A DNA stretch of 64,000 bases from NCBI GenBank assembly GCA_017794825.1, contig CP051237.1, positions 4,234,501-4,298,500 on the forward strand, written 5' to 3'. Shown piece after piece: positions 8,425 to 16,923 of this stretch. How positions within the stretch are numbered: the stretch's first letter is position 1; each line of letters opens with the position of its first letter. Under the pieces are notes generated by a model, which was given only the letters and a program-made list of their open reading frames with translations, was not told the DNA's origin and ran no database searches. Both the position numbers and the translations under genes were made by a program. Source of the stretch: Pararhizobium sp. GTDB lineage: Bacteria > Pseudomonadota > Alphaproteobacteria > Rhizobiales > Rhizobiaceae.

Positions 8425-9737
8425 GCCCCCTCGAGATCGGACTATATATCTTCATCGCGCTCATGGCGCTGTTTGCCAGCGGGATGCCGATCGCGTTCGC
8501 TCTGGGCGCGGTGTCGGTGGCGGCTCTGCTGTTTACGGAAGGAACAAGTTCGCTCGACATACTGGGCGAAACCTTTTTCGCAGGGCTGAATTCCTTCACC
8601 CTTGTCTCGATCCCGATGTTCATCCTGATGGGGGCGGCGGTTGCATCCAGTCCGGCCGGCAAGGACCTGTATGAAGCGCTGGACCGCTGGCTGAACCGCG
8701 TTCCGGGCGGCCTTGTCCTGTCCAATCTCGGCGCCTGTTCCATCTTCGCTGCGCTGTCCGGCTCGTCGCCGGCGACCTGCGCGGCGATCGGCAAGATGGG
8801 TATCCCGGAGATGCGGCAGCGTGGCTATCCCCCGGAAATCGCGACCGGTTCGATCGCCGCCGGCGGGACGCTTGGCATCCTGATACCTCCGTCGATCACA
8901 ATGATCGTCTATGGCATCGCCACGGAGACGTCGATCGGGCGGCTGTTCATCGCCGGCATTCTGCCCGGACTTTTGCTGACCGGGCTGTTTATGCTCTGGT
9001 CGATCTATTCCTGCTGGCGGCAGGGTCTGTCGCTCAAGAGCATGGCCGAACGCTACTCCTGGAAACAGAAATTCGAGGTTCTGCCGCGGGTCCTGCCGTT
9101 CCTGGCGATCATCGCCGGCATCCTCTACGTGCTTTACGGCGGGGTGGCGACGCCGTCCGAGGCGGCCGGCGTCGGCGCTCTGTTCTGTCTCGTCCTGGTG
9201 ATCGTGATCTACCGGATGTTCCGGGCAAAGCCCATCATTGCAATGTTCCGGGACACCGCCAAGGAATCGGTGATGATCATGATGATCATCGCTGCGTCGG
9301 AACTCTTCGCTTTCACCCTTTCGCTTACTTTCGTCACCCAGTCCATTGCCGAGTGGATCTCGATGCTCGACGTCAATCGCTGGGTGCTGATGGCGTTGAT
9401 CAATGTCTTTTTGCTGGTGGCTGGCTTCTTCCTGCCGCCAGTGGCCGTGATCCTGATGACGGCGCCGATCCTGCTGCCGATCATTCTGCAGGCCGGGTTC
9501 GATCCCTACTGGTTCGCGGTGATCCTTACCGTCAATATGGAGATCGGCCTGATCACCCCGCCTGTCGGGCTCAATCTCTATGTCATCAACGGTATCGCAC
9601 CGGATATCCGGTTACAGACGATCCTGCGCGGCTCACTGCCCTATGTTATGTGTATGGTGCTTGCAATCGTTATCCTTTGTATCTTTCCGGGTATTGTTAC
9701 CTGGCTGCCGACGGTGCTGATGGGACCTGCCCTGTGA
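8421..9737 (+). CDS. matM: TRAP transporter large permease subunit (DctM family)
   Basis: The sodium-dependent transport channel of the TRAP system, about 438 aa with 11-12 transmembrane segments. DctM signatures include SGSSPATCAAIGKMGIPEM and GGTLGILIPPSI in the first repeat and ITPPVGLNLYVI in the second. The start overlaps the matQ stop, and its own stop overlaps the GTG of matA (GTGA), so the operon is tightly coupled. Confidence 0.9.
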   Translation: MSPLEIGLYIFIALMALFASGMPIAFALGAVSVAALLFTEGTSSLDILGETFFAGLNSFTLVSIPMFILMGAAVASSPAGKDLYEALDRWLNRVPGGLVLSNLGACSIFAALSGSSPATCAAIGKMGIPEMRQRGYPPEIATGSIAAGGTLGILIPPSITMIVYGIATETSIGRLFIAGILPGLLLTGLFMLWSIYSCWRQGLSLKSMAERYSWKQKFEVLPRVLPFLAIIAGILYVLYGGVATPSEAAGVGALFCLVLVIVIYRMFRAKPIIAMFRDTAKESVMIMMIIAASELFAFTLSLTFVTQSIAEWISMLDVNRWVLMALINVFLLVAGFFLPPVAVILMTAPILLPIILQAGFDPYWFAVILTVNMEIGLITPPVGLNLYVINGIAPDIRLQTILRGSLPYVMCMVLAIVILCIFPGIVTWLPTVLMGPAL

Positions 9738-11071
9738 CACGATCGAATTTCCTTGCAGATCTTCTGTCCTCGGTCTTCGAGCGCGGGCAGCGTCGTTTCG
9801 TCAGTGGCGACAGGCGATCGATCGAAGCCTTGTGCAAGGCTCTTCTGTCCGAAAGCGGAGAATCCTCCGGGACGCGTCTGGCCGGCGCCATCCTCGACCG
9901 TTACGCCGAGCTGGACCAGGAGGGCAGGAAACGTTTCTTTTCCCTGCTCGTCGATGAATACGACATCGATACGGACAAGGTGGCGGCGGCCGCCAACAGC
10001 TATGGCGACAGCAGGGACAGCGCGGATCTTGCAACGCTGCTGGAAGAAGCCGAGCCGAAGCGTCAGGAATTGCTCCGGCGGATAAATCGCGCCCCCGGCG
10101 CCACCGGTCAGCTTGTGCGAATGCGCGCCGACCTGTTGTCGCTCCTGAAGGAGAACCCCGAATTCAGGCGTGTCGATCTCGATTTCGACCATCTGTTCGC
10201 GTCTTGGTTCAACCGGGGATTTCTTGTCCTCAGGCACATCGACTGGATGACGCCGGCGAACATTCTGGAAAAGATAATCGAATATGAGGCCGTCCACGCC
10301 ATCGATGACTGGGAAGACCTGCGTCGCCGACTGGCGCCGGAAGACAGGCGCTGCTTCGCCTTCTTCCACCCGTCGATGCCGAACGAGCCGCTGATTTTCG
10401 TCGAGGTGGCGCTGGCGACCGGCATTCCGGGCTCGATCCAGACCGTGCTCAGCGAAGATCGGGAGCATGTCGACGAGGATGAGGCGAGTGCGGCTGTCTT
10501 TTATTCCATATCCAACTGCCAGAAAGGCCTGGCCGGCGTGTCCTTCGGCAATTTCCTGATCAAGCAGGTGGCGACAGACCTGAAGCTGAGCCTGCCGAAT
10601 CTCAGAACCTTCGTCACTCTCTCGCCGGTTCCGGGTCTCAACGACTGGCTGCGGGCACAGGCGGCGCTGGAAGGCGACGAGCAGCGCGCCGATCGCGACG
10701 AAATCCTCGCCATTCTCGGAGTTGAAGATGGTGGGAAACTTCCCGGATATTCGACCGCACTCACGCGCCTGGCCGCGGAATATGTCTGCCTTGCGAAACG
10801 TCCGGACGGACGACCCGCCGATCCGGTCGCGCGATTCCATCTCGGCAACGGCGCCCGGCTCGAGCGGATCAATCCGCAGGGCGATCTGTCGCGGAAAGGA
10901 ATGGCCGCATCGAGTGGCGTTATGGTCAACTATCTGTATGACCTGAACTCGGTCGAGGACAATCACGAGGCCTATGCCCACAACAACGAGGTGATCGTCG
11001 CCCGGCCGATCAAGGCGTTGCTGCGCGACCGGCCTGTGCGAAAGACACAACGGAGTTCCGAGAATGCCTAA
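9734..11071 (+). CDS. matA: Malonyl-CoA decarboxylase
   Basis: Converts malonyl-CoA to acetyl-CoA and CO2, the second step of malonate use. The protein (445 aa) has the helical N-terminal oligomerisation domain and a C-terminal GNAT-like catalytic domain. Family blocks seen include HPSMPNEPLIFVEVAL, FYSISNCQKGL, TLSPVPG and FHLGNGARLERINP. The start is a GTG at 9734 overlapping the matM stop by four bases; the longer upstream frame belongs to matM DNA. It overlaps the matB start by eight bases. Confidence 0.92.
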   Translation: MTRSNFLADLLSSVFERGQRRFVSGDRRSIEALCKALLSESGESSGTRLAGAILDRYAELDQEGRKRFFSLLVDEYDIDTDKVAAAANSYGDSRDSADLATLLEEAEPKRQELLRRINRAPGATGQLVRMRADLLSLLKENPEFRRVDLDFDHLFASWFNRGFLVLRHIDWMTPANILEKIIEYEAVHAIDDWEDLRRRLAPEDRRCFAFFHPSMPNEPLIFVEVALATGIPGSIQTVLSEDREHVDEDEASAAVFYSISNCQKGLAGVSFGNFLIKQVATDLKLSLPNLRTFVTLSPVPGLNDWLRAQAALEGDEQRADRDEILAILGVEDGGKLPGYSTALTRLAAEYVCLAKRPDGRPADPVARFHLGNGARLERINPQGDLSRKGMAASSGVMVNYLYDLNSVEDNHEAYAHNNEVIVARPIKALLRDRPVRKTQRSSENA

Positions 11072-12578
11072 TGCCCTCTACGACGCACTGTTCGAACAGC
11101 ACCGGGGCAGCAGCCGGCCATACATCTTCAGGCCCGACGGGATCAGCATCACGTATGCGGATTTTCTGGCTTTGGCGGCGCGCACGGCCCATGCGTTGCG
11201 TTCCTGCGGCGTGGAGCCGGGCGATCGGGTCGCCGTGCAGATCGCCAAGTCGCCGGAAGCGCTGGCGCTTTATATCGCCACGGTGCAGGTGGGCGCTATT
11301 TTTCTGCCTCTGAACACCGCCTATACGCCTTCCGAGATCGAATATTTCGTCGATAACGCCGGACCGAAATTGCTCATTTGCGACCCGGCGTCGGTCGACG
11401 CCCTGTCGCCCATCGCGGCGGCGGCCGGAGCAGCACTGAAGACCCTCGCCGGCGATGGATCGGGTTCACTGACGGAGCTGGCGAAGGATCAATCCACAAC
11501 GTTTCCGACGGTCGATCGCGGTCCTGACGACCTTGCAGCGTTCCTCTACACATCCGGCACCACCGGGCGCTCGAAAGGGGCGATGCTCACGCACGACAAT
11601 CTGCTTTCCAACGCCTTGTCTCTGGTGGAAGCATGGCGGTTCTCGGAAGACGACATCCTTCTTCACGCCTTGCCGATCTTCCACACGCACGGTCTTTTCG
11701 TTGCCGCCAATACGTTGACGCTTGCCGGCGGGGCGATGATCTGGCTGCCCGGCTTCCAGGTCGATGCGGTGATCGAAAACCTTCCGCATGCGACATCGAT
11801 GATGGGCGTGCCCACCTTCTACACCCGACTGCTGGACGACCCGCGCTTCACGCAGGATCTCGTCAGGCATATGCGGCTTTTTACTTCCGGAAGCGCGCCG
11901 CTGCTCGCTGAAACCCATGTCGCCTTCGAAGAGCGGACGGGCCATCGTATCCTCGAGCGCTATGGCATGACCGAGACGAACATGAACACCTCCAATCCCT
12001 ACGACGGCGAGCGCCGGGCCGGAACCGTCGGCTTTCCACTGCCGGGCGTCAGCCTGCGCATCTGCGATCCGGAAACGGCCGAGGACCTGCCGCAAGGCGA
12101 TATCGGCGTTATCGAGGTCAAGGGCCCGAACGTCTTCAAGGGCTACTGGCGGATGCCCGAAAAGACGAAGGAGGAATTCCGCGACGACGGTTTCTTCATC
12201 ACCGGCGATCTCGCACGGATCGATGAGGACGGCTACGTGCATATCGTCGGCCGCGCCAAGGATCTGATCATCTCGGGCGGGTACAACATCTATCCGAAGG
12301 AGGTCGAGCTTCTGCTCGACGAACAGCTGGGCGTGCTTGAATCCGCCGTTATCGGCGTGCCGCATCCCGATTTCGGCGAGGCCGTGGTGGCGGCTGTCGT
12401 CCCGCAAAAGGGAGCGGCTGTCCAAGAGGCGGACATTCTGGGAGCGATCCACGACAAGATCGCCCGCTTCAAGCAGCCGAAGCGCATCCATGTCGTTCCG
12501 GAACTTCCGCGAAACACCATGGGCAAGGTCCAGAAGAATCTCCTGCGCGATCAGTTCGGCAAGGATTTCAGCGCCTGA
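11064..12578 (+). CDS. matB: Malonyl-CoA synthetase (AMP-forming)
   Basis: Activates malonate to malonyl-CoA using ATP and CoA. At 504 aa it is the usual length. It has the ANL-family P-loop LYTSGTTGRSKGAML, the YGMTETNMN motif, the FITGDLARID hinge region, GGYNIYPKEVE, and the C-terminal catalytic Lys in MGKVQKN. TETNMN and the arginine-rich region after it match malonyl- rather than long-chain-specific synthetases. It is the last gene of the mat operon; a 6-bp hairpin (12607-12622) lies just downstream. Confidence 0.92.
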   Translation: MPNALYDALFEQHRGSSRPYIFRPDGISITYADFLALAARTAHALRSCGVEPGDRVAVQIAKSPEALALYIATVQVGAIFLPLNTAYTPSEIEYFVDNAGPKLLICDPASVDALSPIAAAAGAALKTLAGDGSGSLTELAKDQSTTFPTVDRGPDDLAAFLYTSGTTGRSKGAMLTHDNLLSNALSLVEAWRFSEDDILLHALPIFHTHGLFVAANTLTLAGGAMIWLPGFQVDAVIENLPHATSMMGVPTFYTRLLDDPRFTQDLVRHMRLFTSGSAPLLAETHVAFEERTGHRILERYGMTETNMNTSNPYDGERRAGTVGFPLPGVSLRICDPETAEDLPQGDIGVIEVKGPNVFKGYWRMPEKTKEEFRDDGFFITGDLARIDEDGYVHIVGRAKDLIISGGYNIYPKEVELLLDEQLGVLESAVIGVPHPDFGEAVVAAVVPQKGAAVQEADILGAIHDKIARFKQPKRIHVVPELPRNTMGKVQKNLLRDQFGKDFSA

Positions 12579-12633
12579 GTGTACGAACAACGTCGTCTTG
12601 TCGGACTGCCGGGAATCCGGCATTGATTCTGCT

Positions 12634-13317
12634 ATGACCCGACAGATATCTTCCCGACCGTATCCGTTTCCCCTCGCCGGACGTCTCTCTCAAGCCGAAA
12701 CGGCCTTCGTCTTCATCGACATGCAGGGCGATTTCTGCCGTTCGGGCGGTTTCATGGACGTTCAGGGATTGGATATGTCGTCCCTTGGCGCTCCTCTGGA
12801 GCATGCGGCGCGACTTCTTGCTGAGGCGCGGGCCGGCGGCTTCACCGTCATTCACACGCGCGAAGGCTATGCAGCCGACCTTTCCGATGCGCCGCCGAAC
12901 CGGTTGTGGAAGGGACCTGACGGCAAGCAGGCGTCCGTCGGCGATACCGGCGTTCACGGTCGCTATCTGATCCGAGGCGAACCCGGCTGGGAGATCATGC
13001 CGGAAGTGGCCCCCGAGCCAGGAGAGCGGATTTTCGACAAACCGTCCTACGGCGCATTCGCCACTACCGATATCGACAGCTATCTGCAGGAGAAGGGGAT
13101 CAGTAATCTGATCGTCTGCGGCGTGACCAGCGACTGCTGCGTGCACCAGACGGCGCAGGAAGCCCTTGATCGGGGATATGATTGCCTGACCGTCTCAGAC
13201 GCAAGCGCCGCCGGCTTCAAACCGGTCCATGACCGGATGATGGAGCAGATCGTGCTCAAGGGCGGCGTTTTCGGCGCTATGGCAACGACGGATGTGGTGC
13301 TGGCCGCATTGGACTGA
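12634..13317 (+). CDS. Cysteine hydrolase, isochorismatase-like family
   Basis: A 227-aa amidohydrolase of the isochorismatase fold. The catalytic triad is visible as Asp in VFIDMQGDF, Lys in FDKPSYGAF and Cys in VTSDCCVHQTA. The length and SDCCVHQT block resemble biuret, ureidoacrylate or N-carbamoyl amidohydrolases. The true start is the ATG at 12634; the longer frame runs back through matB. It follows matB by 55 bases with a weak hairpin between, so co-transcription is uncertain. The substrate cannot be assigned. Confidence 0.82.
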   Translation: MTRQISSRPYPFPLAGRLSQAETAFVFIDMQGDFCRSGGFMDVQGLDMSSLGAPLEHAARLLAEARAGGFTVIHTREGYAADLSDAPPNRLWKGPDGKQASVGDTGVHGRYLIRGEPGWEIMPEVAPEPGERIFDKPSYGAFATTDIDSYLQEKGISNLIVCGVTSDCCVHQTAQEALDRGYDCLTVSDASAAGFKPVHDRMMEQIVLKGGVFGAMATTDVVLAALD

Positions 13318-13332
13318 CGTGTAGCAGTGCAG

Positions 13333-14589
13333 TCACGCTCCTTTGTGAATTTCTTCCAGTTTGCGTCCTTTCGTCTCCGGCACCGAGGCAAAAACGAACA
13401 GGCCTGCAATGGCTGCGAGCAGCGCGTAGGTGAGGAACACCGCGGATTTTCCGAACTCCCCGATCAGCAGAGGGAAGGTGAGCGTTGAAAGAAGATAACT
13501 TGCCCACAGGAACAGGCTGGCGATGCCCATTCCAACGCCTCTGAGCGACTGAGGCAGAAGTTCGGAGATCAGCAGAAACACGACGGCGCCGGGGCCGAGC
13601 GCGAAGGACGCGGCGAACAGGAAGAGCCCACCGACAGCCAGCGCCGCCGCCGCCGGAGAGATTTCAGGCATTCGCAGCACAAGTCCGAGAACGCCAAAGC
13701 CGATGACCATTCCACCTAGTCCGGCCAGCAGCAGCGGCCTGCGGCCGTATCTGTCAATGAGTCCGAGCGCGACAATCGTCATCGCGACATAGACAAGGCC
13801 GACGCCGACAGTGCCAAACAACTCCGTCGAGCGCGATGAAAAACCGGCCATACCGAGCAACTCCGCGGCGCAGAAGGTGCTGATGGCTACACCGGTGCCC
13901 TGACGGATGCAGGCCAGCGCGATCGTTGCAAAGATGAGCGGTCGGATTGTGTGATGGAGGATGTCGGGTCGTTCGGCCTGCCCATTACTCCCGGCGCGAT
14001 GGTCGAGCCAACGCGGGCTCTCGGGAAGGCGGAAGATCAGAATGATAAGCGGTATTGCCGGCGCCATACCGAAGAGAAACATCAGGCGCCAGCCATGTTC
14101 GACCGAACTCAAAGAAAGGTCTACGACATAGGCGACTAACAGACCGACCATCAGCGCCACGGAAAACAAGGCTCCCAGTCGCCCGCGGCTGTTGTCCGGC
14201 GCTATTTCGGCTATGTAGACCGGCGCTACGCAGGCGAGCATACCGAAAGAAAATCCGACGGCGATACGATGCGCGATGACGATCCATACGTCGATGGATG
14301 CTGCGCCGGTCAGCGCAGCTGTCGCGCCGACAATTGTCGCCCAGAGCATCGATTGACGTCGCCCGAAACGGTCGGCGAACTTGCCGCCTGCGATTGCGCC
14401 GACCATAGCGCCAAACAGCGAGGCGCTTATTGCGATCTCCTTGAGAGTCGGCGAGAGCGCGAATTCGTCGACGACGAAAAGGATCGCTCCGGCTATCACT
14501 CCAAGGTTATATCCGTAGAGAATGCCGCTTGCAGCGGCCGTTGCTGCAATGAGCGCAACGAAAGATTGGGTCTGGTGTCGGGGCGACAT
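13333..14589 (-). CDS. MFS transporter, sugar-porter family
   Basis: A 12-segment major facilitator of about 418 aa. Sugar-porter signatures are present: DRFGRR between helices 2 and 3, PESPRWL before the central loop, DRYGRRP between helices 8 and 9, and PETKGRKLEEI at the end. The helix-7 glutamine motif of true sugar carriers is altered (IRQGTGVAIS), so a non-sugar substrate is possible. I use the ATG at 14589 (MSPRHQ); the frame extends 22 codons upstream. It is convergent with the cysteine hydrolase gene. Confidence 0.82.
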   Translation of the reverse strand: MSPRHQTQSFVALIAATAAASGILYGYNLGVIAGAILFVVDEFALSPTLKEIAISASLFGAMVGAIAGGKFADRFGRRQSMLWATIVGATAALTGAASIDVWIVIAHRIAVGFSFGMLACVAPVYIAEIAPDNSRGRLGALFSVALMVGLLVAYVVDLSLSSVEHGWRLMFLFGMAPAIPLIILIFRLPESPRWLDHRAGSNGQAERPDILHHTIRPLIFATIALACIRQGTGVAISTFCAAELLGMAGFSSRSTELFGTVGVGLVYVAMTIVALGLIDRYGRRPLLLAGLGGMVIGFGVLGLVLRMPEISPAAAALAVGGLFLFAASFALGPGAVVFLLISELLPQSLRGVGMGIASLFLWASYLLSTLTFPLLIGEFGKSAVFLTYALLAAIAGLFVFASVPETKGRKLEEIHKGA

Positions 14590-14733
14590 CGATATCCGCA
14601 GGACCTCCCATCCATCGGGTAGCCGCCACATCAGCCTGCGGCGGGCTAGAAGCAATATTACCTGTCGCCGACTGTTTGATTAACACATTTACTGGTGGAT
14701 TATCTTTAATAAATATTAAGCAAACGGCATATT

Positions 14734-15036
14734 TTATTCCAGCAACTCCGTTTCCACGAACTCGACAATGCTCGGTCCGGGATTGACGACGTTGTGTTCC
14801 ACGCCGGCCTTGCGGAAATAGGATTCCCCCGCCACCATATCGTATGTGTTCTCAGCGCCGTCCGGTGAAACGAGCAGCAGCGCGCCGCTCATCGTCGGCA
14901 CAACCACGTAATCGTGGCCGTGAACATGCCAGCCTGTCGCGGTGTTTGGTGGAAACGTCCAGCGCGTGACGCGAACCCGCTCGTTCTCGGCCTGAACGGT
15001 CGCTGTTGCAGGTGGATATTCCTTCCGTTCCGCCAT
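14734..15036 (-). CDS. Small cupin domain protein
   Basis: A 100-aa single-domain cupin. Motif 1 is GWHVHGHDYVVVPTMSGAL and motif 2 is AGVEHNVVNPG, giving the usual three-His metal site. It resembles BauB-like small cupins of unknown activity. It sits 10 bases after the ABC permease gene on the same strand, so it is the third gene of that operon. It may bind or process the transported compound, but this is inferred only from position. Confidence 0.78.
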   Translation of the reverse strand: MAERKEYPPATATVQAENERVRVTRWTFPPNTATGWHVHGHDYVVVPTMSGALLLVSPDGAENTYDMVAGESYFRKAGVEHNVVNPGPSIVEFVETELLE

Positions 15037-15046
15037 TCCGGTTCTC

Positions 15047-15811
15047 CTAATTCTCCGATTGCGGCGCCCAGGGCGAGACCCTTGTCTGGACCACCGCCGT
15101 CAACTGGTAGAGCGTCACGCTCATCACCGCAAGGATGATCACCGCGGCTATCGCCATCGGGATGTCGAAATCACTCGTCGAGCGCACCACCAGATAGCCG
15201 AGCCCGGAATTGGCGCTGACGAATTCGCCGACCACTGCGCCGATGACCGCGCCGACGATGCCGATGCGGAAACCGTTGAACATGAAGGGTACGGCGTGGG
15301 GCAGGGCGATCGTGGCGATGCGCTGCCACTTGGAAGCGCCGACCGTGCGCCCGAGGTCGAGCATGTCTTTTGGCGCATTCAGGATCCCTGTGGCTGTCGA
15401 GACCATGATCGGGAAGAAACTGATCAGGGTCACGACGATCAGCCGGGCGTTCAAACCCGTTCCGACGCTGACGACGACGATGGGCGCAATGGCGATGACC
15501 GGAATGGCGTGGGTGAAAACGAGTAGCGGGTAGAAGGCTTCCGAAGCCAGCTTATTCGACGCGAGCATCACGCCGAGCGGAACGCTGAGGACGACGGAGA
15601 TTGCAAAGCCGAGCAAAATGGTTTCAAGCGTAGCCGCCGTGTGGACGGTCAGGAGCGGCCAACCAAAACGCAACGCGGCTTTCAGGATGGCGCTCGGCGA
15701 AGGCAGCAGGAAGGCCGGAATCTCGAACGCCACAACGATGAACTGCCAGGCGGCGATCAGGACGACAAACGCGATGATCGGAAGCAGGATCGGGCGCAGG
15801 TTTGGTTTCAT
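15047..15811 (-). CDS. ABC transporter permease (SsuC/TauC/ThiX type)
   Basis: An inner-membrane permease of 254 aa with about six helices. The EAA loop appears as GASKWQRIATIALPHAVPFMFNG (residues about 164-186), characteristic of the nitrate/sulfonate/taurine and HMP transporter class. It pairs with the ATPase whose stop overlaps its start (ATGA at 15808-15811) and with the NMT1-type binding protein encoded divergently at 18784. The cargo is probably a pyrimidine- or purine-like base. Confidence 0.85.
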   Translation of the reverse strand: MKPNLRPILLPIIAFVVLIAAWQFIVVAFEIPAFLLPSPSAILKAALRFGWPLLTVHTAATLETILLGFAISVVLSVPLGVMLASNKLASEAFYPLLVFTHAIPVIAIAPIVVVSVGTGLNARLIVVTLISFFPIMVSTATGILNAPKDMLDLGRTVGASKWQRIATIALPHAVPFMFNGFRIGIVGAVIGAVVGEFVSANSGLGYLVVRSTSDFDIPMAIAAVIILAVMSVTLYQLTAVVQTRVSPWAPQSEN

Positions 15812-16647
15812 TTGCCTTCTCTCTGTCCATAGATTCCGTCTCGAATACGTCGGACGTAGCCTGCGAATTCCGGCAGATCGAGCGTCGCAGTGTCACGGTC
15901 AGTCGGCAAGTCGAGCAAGAAATCATCCTTCAGACGGCCAGGATGCGCAGCCATGACGACGACGCGATCGGCGAGTAGCGCCGCCTCGGACATGGAATGG
16001 GTCACGAACAGAATGGTCTTGCCGGTTTTCTGGTGGACACGGCGAACTTCAAACTGCAGTTCCTCGCGCGTGAGAGCATCGAGCGCGCTGAAAGGTTCGT
16101 CCATCAGAAGAATGTCGGGATCAAGGATCAGCGCCCGGCAAATCGCCACGCGCTGCTGCATTCCTCCGGACAGCTCGGCAGGATAGGCGTCCCGGAACCG
16201 CGTCAATCCGACCATATCGAGCAGTTCGGATGCCCGTTGACTATAGTCAACGCCAGAGCGCTTCGTCCCGAAACGCACGGGGTAGAGAACATTGCCGAGA
16301 ACGGTTTTCCAGGGCAGGAGCGTCGGCGCCTGGAAAACCATGGCCACACGCGCAAAACCGCTAAGACTATCGGGCGCGTTGACACGAACCTGTCCCTTGG
16401 TTGGGTCGATCAATCCGGCAACCGCACGCAGCAGGGTGGATTTTCCGCAGCCGGACGGTCCGACGAGCGCCACAAACTGTTTCGGTTGGATACCAAGATC
16501 GAAACCGTCGACGGCAATGACCTCGTTACCGCTTCGTATCTGGAAGCTGATCGTTACGTGGTCGAAGCGGACAGCGTCCTGAGCTGCCTTACCAGCTGCC
16601 GTCGTGTTGGTCGCTTTCGAAAGCGGCTTGCTATCAGCCATCAGCAT
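15808..16647 (-). CDS. ABC transporter ATP-binding protein (SsuB/ThiZ type)
   Basis: A 279-aa ATPase with Walker A GPSGCGKST, Q-loop in MVFQAP, signature LSGGMQQR, Walker B ILLMDEPFSALD and H-loop FVTHS. The short length and the R-V-x-Q-K-T-G context match the nitrate/sulfonate/pyrimidine subfamily. It is the first gene of a three-gene minus-strand operon (ATPase, permease, cupin), divergent from the deaminase-like gene. Confidence 0.88.
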   Translation of the reverse strand: MLMADSKPLSKATNTTAAGKAAQDAVRFDHVTISFQIRSGNEVIAVDGFDLGIQPKQFVALVGPSGCGKSTLLRAVAGLIDPTKGQVRVNAPDSLSGFARVAMVFQAPTLLPWKTVLGNVLYPVRFGTKRSGVDYSQRASELLDMVGLTRFRDAYPAELSGGMQQRVAICRALILDPDILLMDEPFSALDALTREELQFEVRRVHQKTGKTILFVTHSMSEAALLADRVVVMAAHPGRLKDDFLLDLPTDRDTATLDLPEFAGYVRRIRDGIYGQREGK

Positions 16648-16923
16648 GGGTGCGGCCTTGTTGCGAATTTGCGTACAGGTATGTGAAATTTGCTGCGCTG
16701 CATTAGATTGGATTTCCTATCTTTGCACACATACAAACTCAATGATTATAGATTTTACGGTGGCAATTGCCTTCTATCAAGCTGAGGCATGAAAAAATTT
16801 ATGTACGAAAATTCGCAACAGTAGGTACGTGAAATTGCGCTTGTCAACCGCTCCAGGTCTGCTGCAGTCTTCCGCCAAAGGGGCGCGAGGCAACCCTCTG
16901 GTTAATGTGGAAGGACGAGCAAA
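16648..16923. promoter_or_regulatory. Divergent leader region, possible riboswitch leader for the deaminase gene
   Basis: This 276-base gap separates the ABC operon (minus) from the amidohydrolase/binding-protein operon (plus). The left part is AT-rich. The right part (about 16840-16905) is GC-rich and able to fold, ending 15-20 bases before the start codon with AAGGACGAGC as ribosome binding site. NMT1-type transporter and purine genes in Rhizobiales are known targets of the NMT1 (xanthine) riboswitch, so this leader is a candidate. I could not match the motif by eye. Confidence 0.3.

Noticed and set aside
9641..11050. A 469-codon minus-strand frame opposite matA
   Set aside because: Malonyl-CoA decarboxylase motifs lie on the plus strand; the antisense frame lacks any recognisable domain.
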